From: Hydractinia symbiolongicarpus
Lineage: Eukaryota; Cnidaria; Hydrozoa; Anthoathecata; Hydractiniidae
Assembly: GCF_029227915.1 (NCBI RefSeq)
Contig: NC_079876.1
Location: forward strand, 8,372,001 to 8,436,000
DNA length: 64,000 bases
Direction: 5' to 3'
Made by a program: the position numbers and the translations under genes. Below the pieces are notes generated by a model. That model did not search any database and had not been told where the DNA came from. It saw nothing but the letters and a program-made list of their open reading frames with translations. Positions 37,675-49,358 of the stretch are shown in pieces; position 1 is the first letter of the stretch; the number at the start of each line of letters is the position of its first letter.

Positions 37675-39262
37675 TAGTTCGGGAAATGAGTTTACACCCT
37701 GGGTACTTTCTTTGTATACTTTTGACTATACGGGCCGAGTCCGGGATTTACGGGAAATCGCAGGTTTTCGTTACCGGCGATTAAACTTCTTTTATTCAGC
37801 GTCTCATCAAAAATTAAAACATTTTTATAAAATACAAGTCTTATACGTTTTAGTGGTGAAAAAATAATTTAAAAAATCGTTCCGGAAATGAGTTTACTCC
37901 CTGGGTACTATCTTTGTATACTTCTGACTATACGGGCCAAGCCCGGGATTTACGGGAAATCTCGGGTTTTCGTTTGCCGGCGATTAAACAACTTTCATTA
38001 AGCGTCTCATCAAAAATGAAAACATTTTTAAAAACTACAAGTCTTATGCGTTTTAGTGGTGAAAAAATATTTTAAAAAATCGTTCTGGAAATGAGTTTAC
38101 TCCCTGGGTACTATCTTTGTATACTTTTGACTATACGGGCCAAGCCCAGGATTTACGGAAAATCTCGGGTTTTCGTTTGCCGGCGATTAAACCTCTTTCA
38201 TTAAGCGTCTCATCAAAAATGAAAACATTTCTGAAAACTACAAGTCTCATGCGTTTTAGTGGTGAAAATTAATTTAAAATATCGTTTGGGAAATGAGTTT
38301 ACTCCCTGGGTACTTTCTTTGTATACTTTTGACTATACGGGCCGAGTCCGGGATTTACGGGAAGACGCGTGTTTTCGTTTGCCGGCAATTAAACTTCTTT
38401 TATTCAGCGTCTCATCAAAAATGAAAACATTTTTAAAAACTATAAGTCTCATGCGTTTTAGTGGTGAAAAAAAATTTAAAAAATCGTTCGGGAAATGAGT
38501 TTACTCCCTGGGTACTTTCTTTGTATACTTTTGACTATACGGGCCGAGTCCGAGATTTACGGGAAGGCGCGGGTTTTCGTTTGCCGGCAATTAAACCACT
38601 TTTATTAAGCGTCTCATCAAAAATGAATCCCGTGGTGAAATAATAATTTAAAAAATAGTTCGGGAAATGAGTTTACACCCTGGGTACTTTCTTTGTATAC
38701 TTTTGACTATACGGGCCGAGTCCGGGATTTACGGGAAATCGCAGGTTTTCGTTACCGGCGATTAAACTTCTTTTATTCAGCGTCTCATCAAAAATTAAAA
38801 CATTTTTATAAAATACAAGTCTTATACGTTTTAGTGGTGAAAAAATAATTTAAAAAATCGTTCTGGAAATGAGTTTACTCCCTGGGTACTATCTTTGTAT
38901 ACTTCTGACTATACGGGCCAAGCCCGGGATTTACGGGAAATCTCGGGTTTTCGTTTGCCGGCGATTAAACAACTTTCATTAAGCGTCTCATCAAAAATGA
39001 AAACATTTTTAAAAACTACAAGTCTTATGCGTTTTAGTGGTGAAAAAATATATTAAAAAATCGTTCTGGAAATGAGTTTACTCCCTGGGTACTATCTTTG
39101 TATACTTTTGACTATACGGGCCAAGCCCAGGATTTACGGGAAATCTCGGGTTTTCGTTTGCCGGCGATTAAACCTCTTTCATTAAGCGTCTCATCAAAAA
39201 TGAAAACATTTCTGAAAACTACAAGTCTCATGCGTTTTAGTGGTGAAAATTAATTTAAAATA
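37675..39262 (+). repeat. 981-bp five-monomer duplication leading into the 1416-bp repeat
   Basis: A series of GTTACCGGCG monomer, TACTATC / AACAACTTTC monomer, TACTATC / AACCTCTTTC monomer and GAAGACGCGTG monomer (from about 38282) ends in the chimeric 172-bp monomer. The first three types then follow again, giving a 981-bp offset (37642 to 38623, 38259 to 39240). Confidence 0.82.
38484..38655 (+). repeat. 172-bp deletion monomer, copy 5, chimeric left half
   Basis: The right half has the ATGAATCCCGTGGTG junction (ATG at 38623). The left half is the GTCCGAGATTTACGG and GAAGGCGC type instead of the CACAGGG / ACATTCGAC type of the other copies. The switch lies between 38567 and 38589. Confidence 0.86.
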
Positions 39263-40678
39263 TCGTTTGGGAAATGAGTTTACTCCCTGGGTACTTTCTT
39301 TGTATACTTTTGACTATACGGGCCGAGTCCGGGATTTACGGGAAGACGCGTGTTTTCGTTTGCCGGCAATTAAACTTCTTTTATTCAGCGTCTCATCAAA
39401 AATGAAAACATTTTTAAAAACTACAAGTCTCATGCGTTTTAGTGGTGAAAAAAAATTTAAAAAATCGTTCGGGAAATGAGTTTACTCCCTGGGTACTTTC
39501 TTTGTATACTTTTGACTATACGGGCCGAGTCCGAGATTTACGGGAAGGCGCGGGTTTTCGTTTGCCGGCGATTAAACTTCTTTTATTCAGCGTCTCATCA
39601 AAAATGAAAACATTTTCGAAAACTACAAGTCTCAAGCGTTTTAGTGGTGAAAAGATAATTTAAAAAATCGTTTTGGAAATGAGTTTACTCACAGGGTACT
39701 TTCTTTGTATACATTCGACTATATGGGCCAAGCCCGGGATTTACGGGAAATCGCGGGTTTTCGTTTGCCGGCAATTAAACCACTTTTATTAAGCGTCTCA
39801 TCAAAAATGAAAACTTTTTTAAAAACTACAAGTCTCATGCGTTTTAGTGGTGAAAAAAAATTTAAAAAATCGTTCGGGAAATGAGTTTACTCCCTGGGTA
39901 CTTTCTTTGTATACTTTTGACTATACGGGCCGAGTCCGAGAATTACGGGAAGGCGCGGGTTTTCGTTTGCCGGCGATTAAACTTCTTTTATTCAGCGTCT
40001 CATCAAAAATGAAAATATTTTTAAATACTACAAGTATCATTGGCTTTAGTGGTGAAAAAAAATTTAAAAAATCGTTCGGGAAATGAGTTTACTCCCTGGG
40101 TACTTTCTTTGTATACTTTTGACTATACGGGCCGAGTCCGGGATTTACGGGAAGACGCGGGTTTTCGTTTGCCGGCAATTAAACTTCTTTTATTCAGCGT
40201 CTCGTCAAAAATGAAAACATTTTTAAAAACTACAAGTCTCATGCGTTTTAGTGGTGAAAAAAAATTTAAAAAATCGTTCGGGAAATGAGTTTACTACCTG
40301 GGTACTTTCTTTGTATACTTTTGACTATACGGGCCGAGTCCGGGATTTACGGGAAGTCGCGGGTTTTCGTTTGCCGGCGATTAAACTTCTTTTATTCCGC
40401 GTCTCATCAAAAATGAAAATATTTTTAAATACTACAAGTCTCATGGGCTTTAGTGGTGAAATAATAATTTCAAAAATCGTTCGGGAAATGAGTTTACACC
40501 CTGGGTACTTTCTTTGTATACTTTTGACTATACGGGCCGAGTCCGGGATTTACGGGAAGTCGCGGGTTTTTGTTTGCCGGCGATTAAACTTCTTTTATTC
40601 CGCGTCTCATCAAAAATGAAAATATTTTTAAATACTACAAGTCTCATGGGCTTTAGTGGTGAAAATTAATTTAAAATA
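39263..40678 (+). repeat. 1416-bp seven-monomer higher-order repeat, copy 1
   Basis: Order: GAAGACGCGTG; GTCCGAGATTT with GAAGGCGC and CATTTTCGAAAAC; CACAGGG with ACTATATGGGCC; GTCCGAGAATT with AAGTATCATTGG; GAAGACGCGGG; CTACCTGGG with TTATTCCGCGTC; and TTACACCC with TTATTCCGCGTC. Several 202-bp monomers (boundary blocks one base shorter) give 1416 rather than 1421. Confidence 0.88.
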
Positions 40679-42702
40679 TCGTTTGGGAAATGAGTTTACT
40701 CCCTGGGTACTTTCTTTGTATACTTTTGACTATACGGGCCGAGTCCGGGATTTACGGGAAGACGCGTGTTTTCGTTTGCCGGCAATTAAACTTCTTTTAT
40801 TCAGCGTCTCATCAAAAATGAAAACATTTTTAAAAACTACAAGTCTCATGCGTTTTAGTGGTGAAAAAAAATTTAAAAAATCGTTCGGGAAATGAGTTTA
40901 CTCCCTGGGTACTTTCTTTGTATACTTTTGACTATACGGGCCGAGTCCGAGATTTACGGGAAGGCGCGGGTTTTCGTTTGCCGGCGATTAAACTTCTTTT
41001 ATTCAGCGTCTCATCAAAAATGAAAACATTTTCGAAAACTACAAGTCTCAAGCGTTTTAGTGGTGAAAAGATAATTTAAAAAATCGTTTTGGAAATGAGT
41101 TTACTCACAGGGTACTTTCTTTGTATACATTCGACTATATGAGCCAAGCCCGGGATTTACGGGAAATCGCGGGTTTTCGTTTGCCGGCAATTAAACCACT
41201 TTTATTAAGCGTCTCATCAAAAATGAAAACTTTTTTAAAAACTACAAGTCTCATGCGTTTTAGTGGTGAAAAAAAATTTAAAAAATCGTTCGGGAAATGA
41301 GTTTACTCCCTGGGTACTTTCTTTGTATACTTTTGACTATACGGGCCGAGTCCGAGAATTACGGGAAGACGCGTGTTTTCGTTTGCCGGCAATTAAACTT
41401 CTTTTATTCAGCGTCTCATCAAAAATGAAAACATTTTTAAAAACTACAAGTCTCATGCGTTTTAGTGGTGAAATAATAATTTAAAAAATCGTTCGGGAAA
41501 TGAGTTTACTCCCTGGGTACTTTCTTTGTATACTTTTGACTATATGGGCCGAGTCCGAGATTTACGGGAAGGCGCGGGTTTTCGTTTGCCGGCGATTAAA
41601 CTTCTTTTATTCAGCGTCTCATCAAAAATGAAAACATTTTCGAAAACTACAAGTCCCAAGCGTTTTAGTGGTGTAAAGATAATTTAAAAAATCGTTTTGG
41701 AAATGAGTTTACTCACAGGGTACTTTCTTTGTATACATTCGACTATATGGGCCAAGCCCGGGATTTACGGGAAATCGCGGGATTTCGTTTGCCGGCAATT
41801 AAACCACTTTTATTAAGCGTCTCATCAAAAATGAAAACTTTTTTAAAAACTACAAGTCTCATGCGTTTTAGTGGTGAAAAAAAATTTAAAAAATCGTTCG
41901 GGAAATGAGTTTACTCCCTGGGTACTTTCTTTGTATACTTTTGACTATACGGGCCGAGTCCGAGAATTACGGGAAGGCGCGGGTTTTCGTTTGCCGGCGA
42001 TTAAACTTCTTTTATTCAGCGTCTCATCAAAAATGAAAATATTTTTAAATACTACAAGTATCATTGGCTTTAGTGGTGAAAAAAAATTTAAAAAATCGTT
42101 CGGGAAATGAGTTTACTCCCTGGGTACTTTCTTTGTATACTTTTGACTATACGGGCCGAGTCCGGGATTTACGGGAAGACGCGGGTTTTCGTTTGCCGGC
42201 AATTAAACTTCTTTTATTCAGCGTCTCATCAAAAATGAAAACATTTTTAAAAACTACAAGTCTCATGCGTTTTAGTGGTGAAAAAAAATTTAAAAAATCG
42301 TTCGGGAAATGAGTTTACTACCTGGGTACTTTCTTTGTATACTTTTGACTATACAGGCCGAGTCCGGGATTTACGGGAAGTCGCGGGTTTTCGTTTGCCG
42401 GCGATTAAACTTCTTTTATTCCGCGTCTCATCAAAAATGAAAATATTTTTAAATACTACAAGTCTCATGGGCTTTAGTGGTGAAATAATAATTTAAAAAA
42501 TCGTTCGGGAAATGAGTTTACACCCTGGGTACTTTCTTTGTATACTTTTGACTATACGGGCCGAGTCCGGGATTTACGGGAAGTCGCGGGTTTTCGTTTG
42601 CCGGCGATTAAACTTCTTTTATTCCGCGTCTCATCAAAAATGAAAATATTTTTAAATACTACAAGTCTCATGGGCTTTAGTGGTGAAAATTAATTTAAAA
42701 TA
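40679..42702 (+). repeat. 1416-bp repeat, copy 2, enlarged by a 608-bp three-monomer duplication
   Basis: Calling the monomers X Y Z W V U T, this copy reads X Y Z (W/X chimera) Y Z W V U T. The extra three monomers explain the 2024-bp spacing. The repeated Y and Z have private changes ACTATATGGGCCGAG, GTCCCAAGCG and GGTGTAAAG, absent from the first Y and Z. Confidence 0.88.
41286..41488 (+). repeat. Chimeric monomer W/X at the 608-bp duplication joint
   Basis: The W-specific GTCCGAGAATT (to 41360) is followed directly by the X-specific GACGCGTG and GGCAATTAAAC (from 41368). The switch is within a 10-bp shared stretch, TTACGGGAAG (41359-41368), in the GC-rich core. Confidence 0.85.
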
Positions 42703-43985
42703 TCGTTTGGGAAATGAGTTTACTCCCTGGGTACTTTCTTTGTATACTTTTGACTATACGTGCCGAGTCCGGGATTTACGGGAAGACGCGTGTTTTCGTT
42801 TGCCGGCAATTAAATTTCTTTTATTCAGCGTCTCATCAAAAATGAAAACAATTTTAAAAACTACAAGTCTCATGCGTTTTAGTGGTGAAAAAAAATTTAA
42901 AAAATCGTTCGGGAAATGAGTTTACTCCCTGGGTACTTTCTTTGTATACTTTTGACTATACGGGCCGAGTCCGAGATTTACGGGAAGGCGCGGGTTTTCG
43001 TTTGCCGGCGATTAACCTTCTTTTATTCAGCGTCTCATCAAAAATGAAAACATTTTCGAAAACTACAAGTCTCAAGCGTTTTAGTGGTGAAAAGATAATT
43101 TAAAAAATCGTTTTGGAAATGAGTTTACTCACAGGGTACTTTCTTTGTATACATTCGACTATATGGGCCAAGCCCGGGATTTACGGGAAATCGCGGGTTT
43201 TCGTTTGCCGGCAATTAAACCACTTTTATTAAGCGTCTCATCAAAAATGAAAACTTTTTTAAAAACTACAAGTCTCATGCGTTTTAGTGGTGAAAAAAAA
43301 TTTAAAAAATCGTTCGGGAAATGAGTTTACTCCCTGGGTACTTTCTTTGTATACTTTTGACTATACGGGCCGAGTCCGAGAATTACGGGAAGGCGCGGGT
43401 TTTCGTTTGCCGGCGATTAAACTTATTTTATTCAGCGTCTCATCAAAAATGAAAATATTTTTAAATACTACAAGTATCATTGGCTTTAGTGGTGAAAAAA
43501 AATTTAAAAAATCGTTCGGGAAATGAGTTTACTCCCTGGGTACTTTCTTTGTATACTTTTGACTATACGGGCCGAGTCCGGGATTTACGGGAAGACGCGG
43601 GTTTTCGTTTGGCGGCAATTAAACTTCTTTTATTCAGCGTCTCATCAAAAATGAAAACATTTTTAAAAACTACAAGTCTCATGCGTTTTAGTGGTGAAAA
43701 AAAATTTAAAAAATCGTTCGGGAAATGAGTTTACTACCTGGGTACTTTCTTTGTATACTTTTGACTATACGGGCCGAGTCCGGGATTTACGGGAAGTCGC
43801 GGGTTTTTGTTTGCCGGCGATTAAACTTCTTTTATTCCGCGTCTCATCAAAAATGAAAATATTTTTAAATACTACAAGTCTCATGGGCTTTAGTGGTGAA
43901 ATAATAATTTAAAAAATCGTTCGGGAAATGAGTTTACACCCTGGGTACTTTCTTTGTATACTTTTGACTATACGGGCCGAGTCCG
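42703..43985 (+). repeat. 1416-bp seven-monomer higher-order repeat, copy 3 (partial)
   Basis: Follows the X Y Z W V U order with private changes (ATACGTGCCGAG, TTAAATTTC, AACAATTTTAAAAAC, TTAACCTTC, AAACTTATTTT, TTTGGCGGC). The seventh monomer switches near 43985 to the GATTTACGAGAAATCGC type. Confidence 0.86.
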
Positions 43986-46118
43986 AGATTTACGAGAAAT
44001 CGCAGGTTTTCGTTTGCCGGCGATTAAACTTCTTTTATTCAGCGTCTCATCAAAAATGAAAACATTTTTGAAAACTACAAGTCTCATGCGATTTAGTGGT
44101 GAAAAAATAATTTAAAAAATCGTTCGGAGAAATGAGTTTACTCCCTGGGTACTTTCTTTGTATACTTTCGACTATGCGGGCCGAGTCCGGGGTTTACGGG
44201 AAATGGCGGGTTTTCGTTTGCCGGCGATTAAACTTCTTTTATTCAGCGTCTCATCAAAAATGAAAACATTTTTGAAAACTACAAGTCTCAAGCGTTTTAG
44301 TGGTGAAAAGATAATTTAAAAAATCGTTTTGGAAATGAGTTTACTCACAGGGTACTTTCTTTGTATACATTCGACTATACGGGCCAAGCCCGGGATTTAC
44401 GGGAAATCGCGGGTTTTCGTTTGCCGGCAATTAAACCACTTTTATTAAGCGTCTCATCAAAAATGAATCCCGTGGTGAAATAATAATTTAAAAAATTGTT
44501 CGGGAAATGAGTTTACACCCTGGGTACTTTCTTTTTATACTTTTGACTATACGGGCCGAGTCCGGGATTTACGGGAAATCGCAGGTTTTCGTTTGCCGGC
44601 GATTAAACTTCTTTTATTCAGCGTCTCATCAAAAATGAAAACATTTTTATAAACTACAAGTCTTATGCGTTTTAGTGGTGAAAAAAATAATTTAAAAAAT
44701 CGTTCTGGAAATGAGTTTACTCCCTGGGTACTATCTTTGTATACTTCTGACTATACGGGCCAAGCCCGGGATTTACGGGAAATCTCGGGTTTTCGTTTGC
44801 CGGCGATTAAACAACTTTCATTAAGCGTCTCATCAAAAATGAAAACATTTTTAAAAACTACAAGTCTTATGCGTTTTAGTGGTGAAAAAATAATTTAAAA
44901 AATCGTTCTGGAAATGAGTTTACTCCCTGGGTACTATCTTTGTATACTTTTGACTATACGGGCCAAGCCCAGGATTTACGGGAAATCTCGGGTTTTCGTT
45001 TGCCGGCGATTTACCCTCTTTCATTAAGCGTCTCATCAAAAATGAAAACATTTCTGAAAACTACAAGTCTCATGCGTTTTAGTGGTGAAAATTAATTTAA
45101 AATATCGTTTGGGAAATGAGTTTACTCCCTGGGTACTTTCTTTGTATACTTTTGACTATACGGGCCGAGTCCGGGATTTACGGGAAGACGCGGGTTTTCG
45201 TTTGCCGGCAATTAAACATCTTTTATTCAGCGTCTCATCAAAAATGAAAACATTTTTAAAAACTACAAGTCTCATGCGTTTTAGTGGTGAAAAAAAATTT
45301 AAAAAATCGTTCGGGAAATGAGTTTACTCCCTGGGTACTTTCTTTGTATACTTTTGACTATACGGGCCGAGTCCGAGATTTACGGGAAGGCGCGGGTTTT
45401 CGTTTGCCGGCGATTAAACTTCTTTTATTCAGCGTCTCATCAAAAATGAAAATATTTTTAAATACTACAAGTCTCATTGGCTTTAGTGGTGAAATAATAA
45501 TTTAAAAAATCCTTCGGGAAATGAGTTTACACCCTGGGTACTTTCTTTGTATACTTTTGACTATACGAGCCGAGTCCAGGACTTACGGGAAATCGCAGGT
45601 TTTCGTTTGCCGGCGATTAAACTTCTTTTATTCAGCGTCTCATCAAAAATGAAAATATTTTTAAATACTACACGTCTCATGGGCTTTAGTGGTGAAATAA
45701 TAATTCAAAAAATCGTTCGGGAAATGAGTTTACACCCTGGGTACTTTCTTTGTATACTTTTGACTATACAGGCCGAGTCCGGGATTTACGGGAAATCGCA
45801 GGTTTTCGTTTGCCGGCGATTAAACTTCTTTTATTCAGCGTCTCATCAAAAATGAAAACATTTCTGAAAACTACAAGTCTCATGGGCTTTAGTGGTGAAA
45901 TAATAATTTAAAAAATCGTTCGGGAAATGAGTTTACACCCTGGGTACTTTCTTTGTATACTTTTGACTATACGGGCCGAGTCCGGGATTTACGAGAAATC
46001 GCAGGTTTTCGTTTGCCAGCGATTAAACTTCTTTTATTCAGCGTCTCATCAAAAATGAAAACATTTTTGAAAACTACAAGTCTCATGCGATTTAGTGGTG
46101 AAAAAATAATTTAAAAAT
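43986..46118 (+). repeat. Mosaic of earlier repeat segments
   Basis: Begins with monomers of the 984-bp family up to the sixth 172-bp monomer (with an extra A in TCGGAGAAATGAG at about 44126), then TACTATC monomers. From 45105 it has the GAAGACGC / GAAGGCGC pair and monomers of the ATACGAGCCGAG and ATACAGGCCGAG types. All parts have close relatives between 30 and 37 kb. Confidence 0.8.
44324..44495 (+). repeat. 172-bp deletion monomer, copy 6
   Basis: Same junction (ATG at 44463), with the usual CACAGGG / ACATTCGAC left half. It is about 5.8 kb from the nearest other copy and is preceded by the same two monomer types as in the 984-bp repeats. Confidence 0.9.
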
Positions 46119-48310
46119 TCGTTCGGGAAATGAGTTTACTCCCTGGGTACTTTCTTTGTATACTTTTGACTATACGGGCTGAGTCCGGGATTTACGGGAA
46201 ATCGCAGGTTTTCGTTACCGGCGATTAAACTTCTTTTATTCAGCGTCTCATCAAAAATTAAAACATTTTTATAAAATACAAGTCTTATGCGTTTTAGTGG
46301 TGAAAAAATAATTTAAAAAATCGTTCTGGAATTGAGTTTACTCCCTGGGTACTATCTTTGTATACTTCTGACTATACGGGCCAAGCCCGGGATTTACGGG
46401 AAATCTCGGGTTTTCGTTTGCCGGCGATTAAACAACTTTCATTAAGCGTCTCATCAAAAATGAAAACATTTTTAAAAACTACAAGTCTTATGCGTTTTAG
46501 TGGTGAAAAAATAATTTAAAAAATCGTTCTGGAAATGAGTTTACTCCCTGGGTACTATCTTTGTATACTTTTGACTATACGGGCCAAGCCCAGGATTTAC
46601 GGGAAATCTCGGGTTTTCGTTTGCCGGCGATTAAACCTCTTTCATTAAGCGTCTCATCAAAAATGAAAACATTTCTGAAAACTACAAGTCTCATGCGTTT
46701 TAGTGGTGAAAATTAATTTAAAATATCATTTGGGAAATGAGTTTACTCCCTGGGTACTTTCTTTGTATACTTTTGACTATACGGGCCGAGTCCGGGATTT
46801 ACGGGAAGACGCGCGTTTTCGTTTGCCGGCAATTAAACTTCTTTTATTCAGCGTCTCATCAAAAATGAAAACATTTTTAAAAACTACAAGTCTCATGCGT
46901 TTTAGTGGTGAAAAAAAATTTAAAAAATCGTTCGGGAAATGAGTTTACTCCCTGGGTACTTTCTTTGTATACTTTTGACTATACGGGCCGAGTCCGAGAT
47001 TTACGGGAAGGCGCGGGTTTTCGTTTGCCAGCGATTAAACTTCTTTTATTCAGCGTCTCATCAAAAATGAAAACATTTTCGAAAACTACAAGTCTCAACC
47101 GTTTTAGTGGTGAAAAGATAATTTAAAAAATCGTTTTGGAAATGACTTTACTCACAGGGTACTTTCTTTGTATACATTCGACTATATGGGCCAAGCCCGG
47201 GATTTACAGGAAATCGCGGGTTTTCGTTTGCCGGCAATTAAACCACTTTTATTAAGCGTCTCATCAAAAATGAAAACATTTTTAAAAACTACAAGTCTCA
47301 TGCGTTTTAGTGGTGAAAAAAAATTTAAAAAATCGTTCGGGAAATGAGTTTACTCCCTGGGTACTTTCTTTGTATACTTTTGACTATACGGGCCGAGTCC
47401 GAGATTTACGGGAAGGCGCGGGTTTTCGTTTGCCGGCGATTAAACTTCTTTTATTCAGCGTCTCATCAAAAATGTAAATATTTTTAAATACTACAAGTCT
47501 CATTGGCTTTAGTGGTGAAATAATAATTTAAAAAATCGTTCGGGAAATGAGTTTACACCCTGGGTACTTTCTTTGTATACTTTTGACTATACGAGCCGAG
47601 TCCGGGATTTACGGGAAATCGCAGGTTTTCGTTTGCCGGCGATTAAACTTCTTTTATTCAGCGTCTCATCAAAAATGAAAATATTTTTAAATACTACACG
47701 TCTCATGGGCTTTAGTGGTGAAATAATAATTCAAAAAATCGTTCGGGAAATGAGTTTACACCCTGGGTACTTTCTTTGTATACTTTTGACTATACAGGCC
47801 GAGTCCGGGATTTACGGGAAATCGCAGGTTTTTGTTTGCCGGCGATTAAACTTCTTTTATTAAGCGTCTCATCAAAAATGAAAACATTTCTGAAAACTAC
47901 AAGTCTCATGCGTTTTAGTGGTGAAAATTAATTTAAAATATCGTTTGGTAAATGAGTTTACTCCCTGTGTGCTTTATTTGTATACTTCTGACTATACGGG
48001 CCGAGTCCGGGATTTACGGGAAGACGCGGGTTTTCGTTTGCCGGCAATTAAACATCTTTTATTCAGCGTCTCATCAAAAATGAAAACATTTTTAAAAACT
48101 ACAAGTCTCATGCGTTTTAGTGGTGAAAAAAAATTTAAAAAATCGTTCGGGAAATGAGTTTACTCCCTGGGTACTTTCTTTGTATACTTTTGACTATACG
48201 GGCCGAGTGCGAGATTTACGGGAAGGCGCGGGTTTTCGTTTGCCGGCGATTAAACTTCTTTTATTCAGCGTCTCATCAAAAATGAAAATATTTTTAAATA
48301 CTACAAGTCT
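46119..48310 (+). repeat. About 16-monomer block, first copy
   Basis: Matches 49359-51550 with a constant 3240-bp shift (46703 to 49943, 46905 to 50145, 47573 to 50813). Shared rare markers are GACGCGCGTTTTCG, TTTGCCAGCGATTAAAC, and TTTGGTAAATGAG with GTGCTTTATTTG. Confidence 0.85.
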
Positions 48311-48345
48311 CATGGGCTTTAGTGGTGAAATAATAATTCAAAAAA
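48143..48345 (+). repeat. Chimeric monomer at the 607-bp duplication joint
   Basis: The left part (GTGCGAGATTT, GAAGGCGC, TACTACAAG) matches the monomer at 48750. The right part (CATGGGC, ATAATTCAAAAAATCG) matches the right end of the monomer at about 47543. The switch lies between 48306 and 48314. As a result the trio starting at 47918 recurs at 48525, 607 bp later. Confidence 0.83.
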
Positions 48346-49358
48346 TCGTTCGGGAAATGAGTTTACACCCTGGGTACTTTCTTTGTATACTTTTGACTAT
48401 ACAGGCCGAGTCCGGGATTTACGGGAAATCGCAGGTTTTTGTTTGCCGGCGATTAAACTTCTTTTATTAAGCGTCTCATCAAAAATGAAAACATTTCTGA
48501 AAACTACAAGTCTCATGCGTTTTAGTGGTGAAAATTAATTTAAAATATCGTTTGGTAAATGAGTTTACTCCCTGTGTGCTTTATTTGTATACTTCTGACT
48601 ATACGGGCCGAGTCCGGGATTTACGGGAAGACGCGGGTTTTCGTTTGCCGGCAATTAAACATCTTTTATTCAGCGTCTCATCAAAAATGAAAACATTTTT
48701 AAAAACTACAAGTCTCATGCGTTTTAGTGGTGAAAAAAAATTTAAAAAATCGTTCGGGAAATGAGTTTACTCCCTGGGTACTTTCTTTGTATACTTTTGA
48801 CTATACGGGCCGAGTGCGAGATTTACGGGAAGGCGCGGGTTTTCGTTTGCCGGCGATTAAACTTCTTTTATTCAGCGTCTCATCAAAAATGAAAATATTT
48901 TTAAATACTACAAGTCTCATTGGCTTTAGTGGTGAAATAATAATTTAAAAAATCCTTCGGGAAATGAGTTTACACCCTGGGTACTTTCTTTGTATACTTT
49001 TGACTATACGAGCCGAGTCCAGGACTTACGGGAAATCGCAGGTTTTCGTTTGCCGGCGATTAAACTTCTTTTATTCAGCGTCTCATCAAAAATGAAAATA
49101 TTTTTAAATACTACACGTCTCATGGGCTTTAGTGGTGAAATAATAATTCAAAAAATCGTTCGGGAAATGAGTTTACACCCTGGGTACTTTCTTTGTATAC
49201 TTTTGACTATACAGGCCGAGTCCGGGATTTACGGGAAATCGCAGGTTTTCGTTTGCCGGCGATTAAACTTCTTTTATTCAGCGTCTCATCAAAAATGAAA
49301 ACATTTCTGAAAACTACAAGTCTCATGCGATTTAGTGGTGAAAAAATAATTTAAAAAA
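48346..49358 (+). repeat. Second trio of the 607-bp duplication and monomers before the 3240-bp copy
   Basis: Contains the TTTGGTAAATGAG monomer, the GTGCGAGATTT monomer, then the ATACGAGCCGAG and ATACAGGCC types that match 45547 onward at a 3443-bp offset. The offset drops to 3240 bp after a chimeric monomer at 49156-49358. Confidence 0.82.
49156..49358 (+). repeat. Chimeric monomer at a one-monomer deletion joint
   Basis: The left part, up to CATTTCTGA (C at 49307), matches the monomer ending near 45910. The right part, CATGCGATTTAGTGG (from 49325), matches the next monomer, ending near 46118. One monomer present at 45.9-46.1 kb is thereby missing. The joint lies within about 20 bp (49307-49328). 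Confidence 0.8.

Noticed and set aside
40251-40619. Longest open frame (122 codons) spanning two monomers
   Set aside because: It results from a single change at the boundary (ATAATTTCAAAAATCG, losing the TAA). The second half is a different reading frame of the same monomer, so no conserved protein is implied.
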